A stretch of 64,000 nucleotides of DNA from Methanobacterium sp. BRmetb2. Lineage in GTDB: Archaea > Methanobacteriota > Methanobacteria > Methanobacteriales > Methanobacteriaceae. Location of the stretch: assembly GCA_003491285.1 (NCBI GenBank), contig CP022705.1, positions 124,001 to 188,000 of the forward strand. Reading direction: 5' to 3'. A program made the position numbers and the translations under genes. The notes beneath the pieces are model-generated. The model ran no database searches, was not told the DNA's origin, and worked only from the letters and a program-made list of their open reading frames with translations. The stretch's first letter is position 1. Each line of letters starts with the position of its first letter. Positions 63,540 through 64,000 of the stretch are shown piece by piece.

Positions 63540-64000
63540 TTGAAAATCAGAAAAAGATATTATCTGAAAAAAAAGAAACTGAAAGAATTACAAAAAAAAC
63601 TAGGGGAATATGCTAAATTAATCCCTGCAAAGAGTAAGGTTGAGGAAATAGAAACCGATATTTACCAATTCATACTGGTTGACGGAGAACCGCTAATTAT
63701 TATGTTAGAGGGAGAACCATTACCCACCCTAAAAGCAGCATTAAAATTAGATATTATCCAGGATTACGCGGTAGTAGATATGGGTGCTGTAAAATTTATG
63801 ACTAAAGGTGCTGATGTCATGAGCCCCGGCATTGTGGATGCCGATAAAAACTTAAAGGAAGGAGATATTGTATTTGTTGTGGATGAACAGCACAAAAAGC
63901 CCCTGGCCATTGGCCGATGTCTAATATCTGGTGAGGAAATGATTGAAAATGATAAGGGCAAAGCTATAAAAACCATACACTATATTGGCGATAAAATATG
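63540..64000 (+). CDS. PUA-domain RNA-binding protein (3' end beyond window)
   Basis: A gene that runs off the right edge, with 153 codons visible. It starts with a TTG at 63540 after AGGTG. The first half is a basic alpha/beta segment; the second half is a PUA domain: YAVVDMGAVKFMTKGADVMSPGIV, then EGDIVFVVDEQHKKPLAIGRCL. PUA proteins of this architecture (MCT-1-like or tRNA-guanine transglycosylase-associated) bind structured RNA and may act in translation or tRNA modification. It is divergent from LSm. Confidence 0.85.
   Translation, partial: MKIRKRYYLKKKKLKELQKKLGEYAKLIPAKSKVEEIETDIYQFILVDGEPLIIMLEGEPLPTLKAALKLDIIQDYAVVDMGAVKFMTKGADVMSPGIVDADKNLKEGDIVFVVDEQHKKPLAIGRCLISGEEMIENDKGKAIKTIHYIGDKI

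Overview
The window looks like a piece of a methanogenic archaeon of the order Methanobacteriales, probably a Methanobacterium relative. The evidence is archaeal ribosomal protein L37e beside an Sm-like protein, a CfbC-type reductase of coenzyme F430 synthesis, archaeal DUF371 and DUF763 proteins, a response regulator with a methanogen-type output domain, BRE/TATA promoters, a 16S-complementary GGTGATC flavour in many ribosome binding sites, and strongly AT-rich DNA. No species name can be proved from the sequence alone.

Layout. Positions 1-6416: nucleotide excision repair, with uvrC (cut by the window edge) divergent from uvrB-uvrA. 6658-11290: a four-gene signalling cluster (membrane histidine kinase, single-domain regulator, REC-PAS-PAS-PAS-kinase, REC plus cysteine-bearing output domain). 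11374-12558: a DUF763 protein. 12888-17417: a complete four-gene type II CBASS anti-phage operon: HNH-SAVED effector (Cap5), CD-NTase, E2-E1 ligase (Cap2) and JAMM peptidase (Cap3).

17474-42583 is an integrated mobile element. Its ends are a perfect 20-bp direct repeat, and 11-bp inverted arms lie just inside. A tyrosine recombinase sits next to the right end. The unit is 25,090 bp. In order it carries a zinc-ribbon protein, several very small genes, a replication module (RHH protein, P-loop ATPase/helicase, archaeo-eukaryotic primase with a DnaG-like zinc finger), a type I restriction-modification operon with two extra genes (DUF4062-ATPase and DUF3644), a very large Avs-like STAND NTPase with an N-terminal nuclease that is split in two by a probable frameshift, a tightly overlapping four-gene operon of small membrane or metal-binding proteins including a DUF457 hydrolase, a protein of unknown function and the integrase. 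I saw no capsid, terminase or portal gene, so it reads as an integrative plasmid that carries defence cargo.

From 42709 on the DNA is ordinary chromosome: a conserved protein of unknown function paired with a LarC2-like nickel protein; a radical SAM protein; an envelope or polysaccharide group (LytR-CpsA-Psr protein, galE, a TPR-CPBP membrane protein, galU); small membrane proteins; a class II tRNA-Leu(GAG); a MarR-MATE drug-efflux pair; a DUF123 nuclease-like protein; cfbC with a CBS-domain protein; a U32 peptidase-family protein; purF; and the archaeal set Toprim protein-L37e-LSm with a divergent PUA-domain gene cut by the window end.

The most notable part is 12.9-42.5 kb. CBASS, a type I RM system and an Avs-like NTPase lie side by side, and the membrane operon at 38899-40467 could be a further, undescribed module. 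The CBASS operon lies just outside the left attachment site, so it was either resident before the element arrived or came separately.
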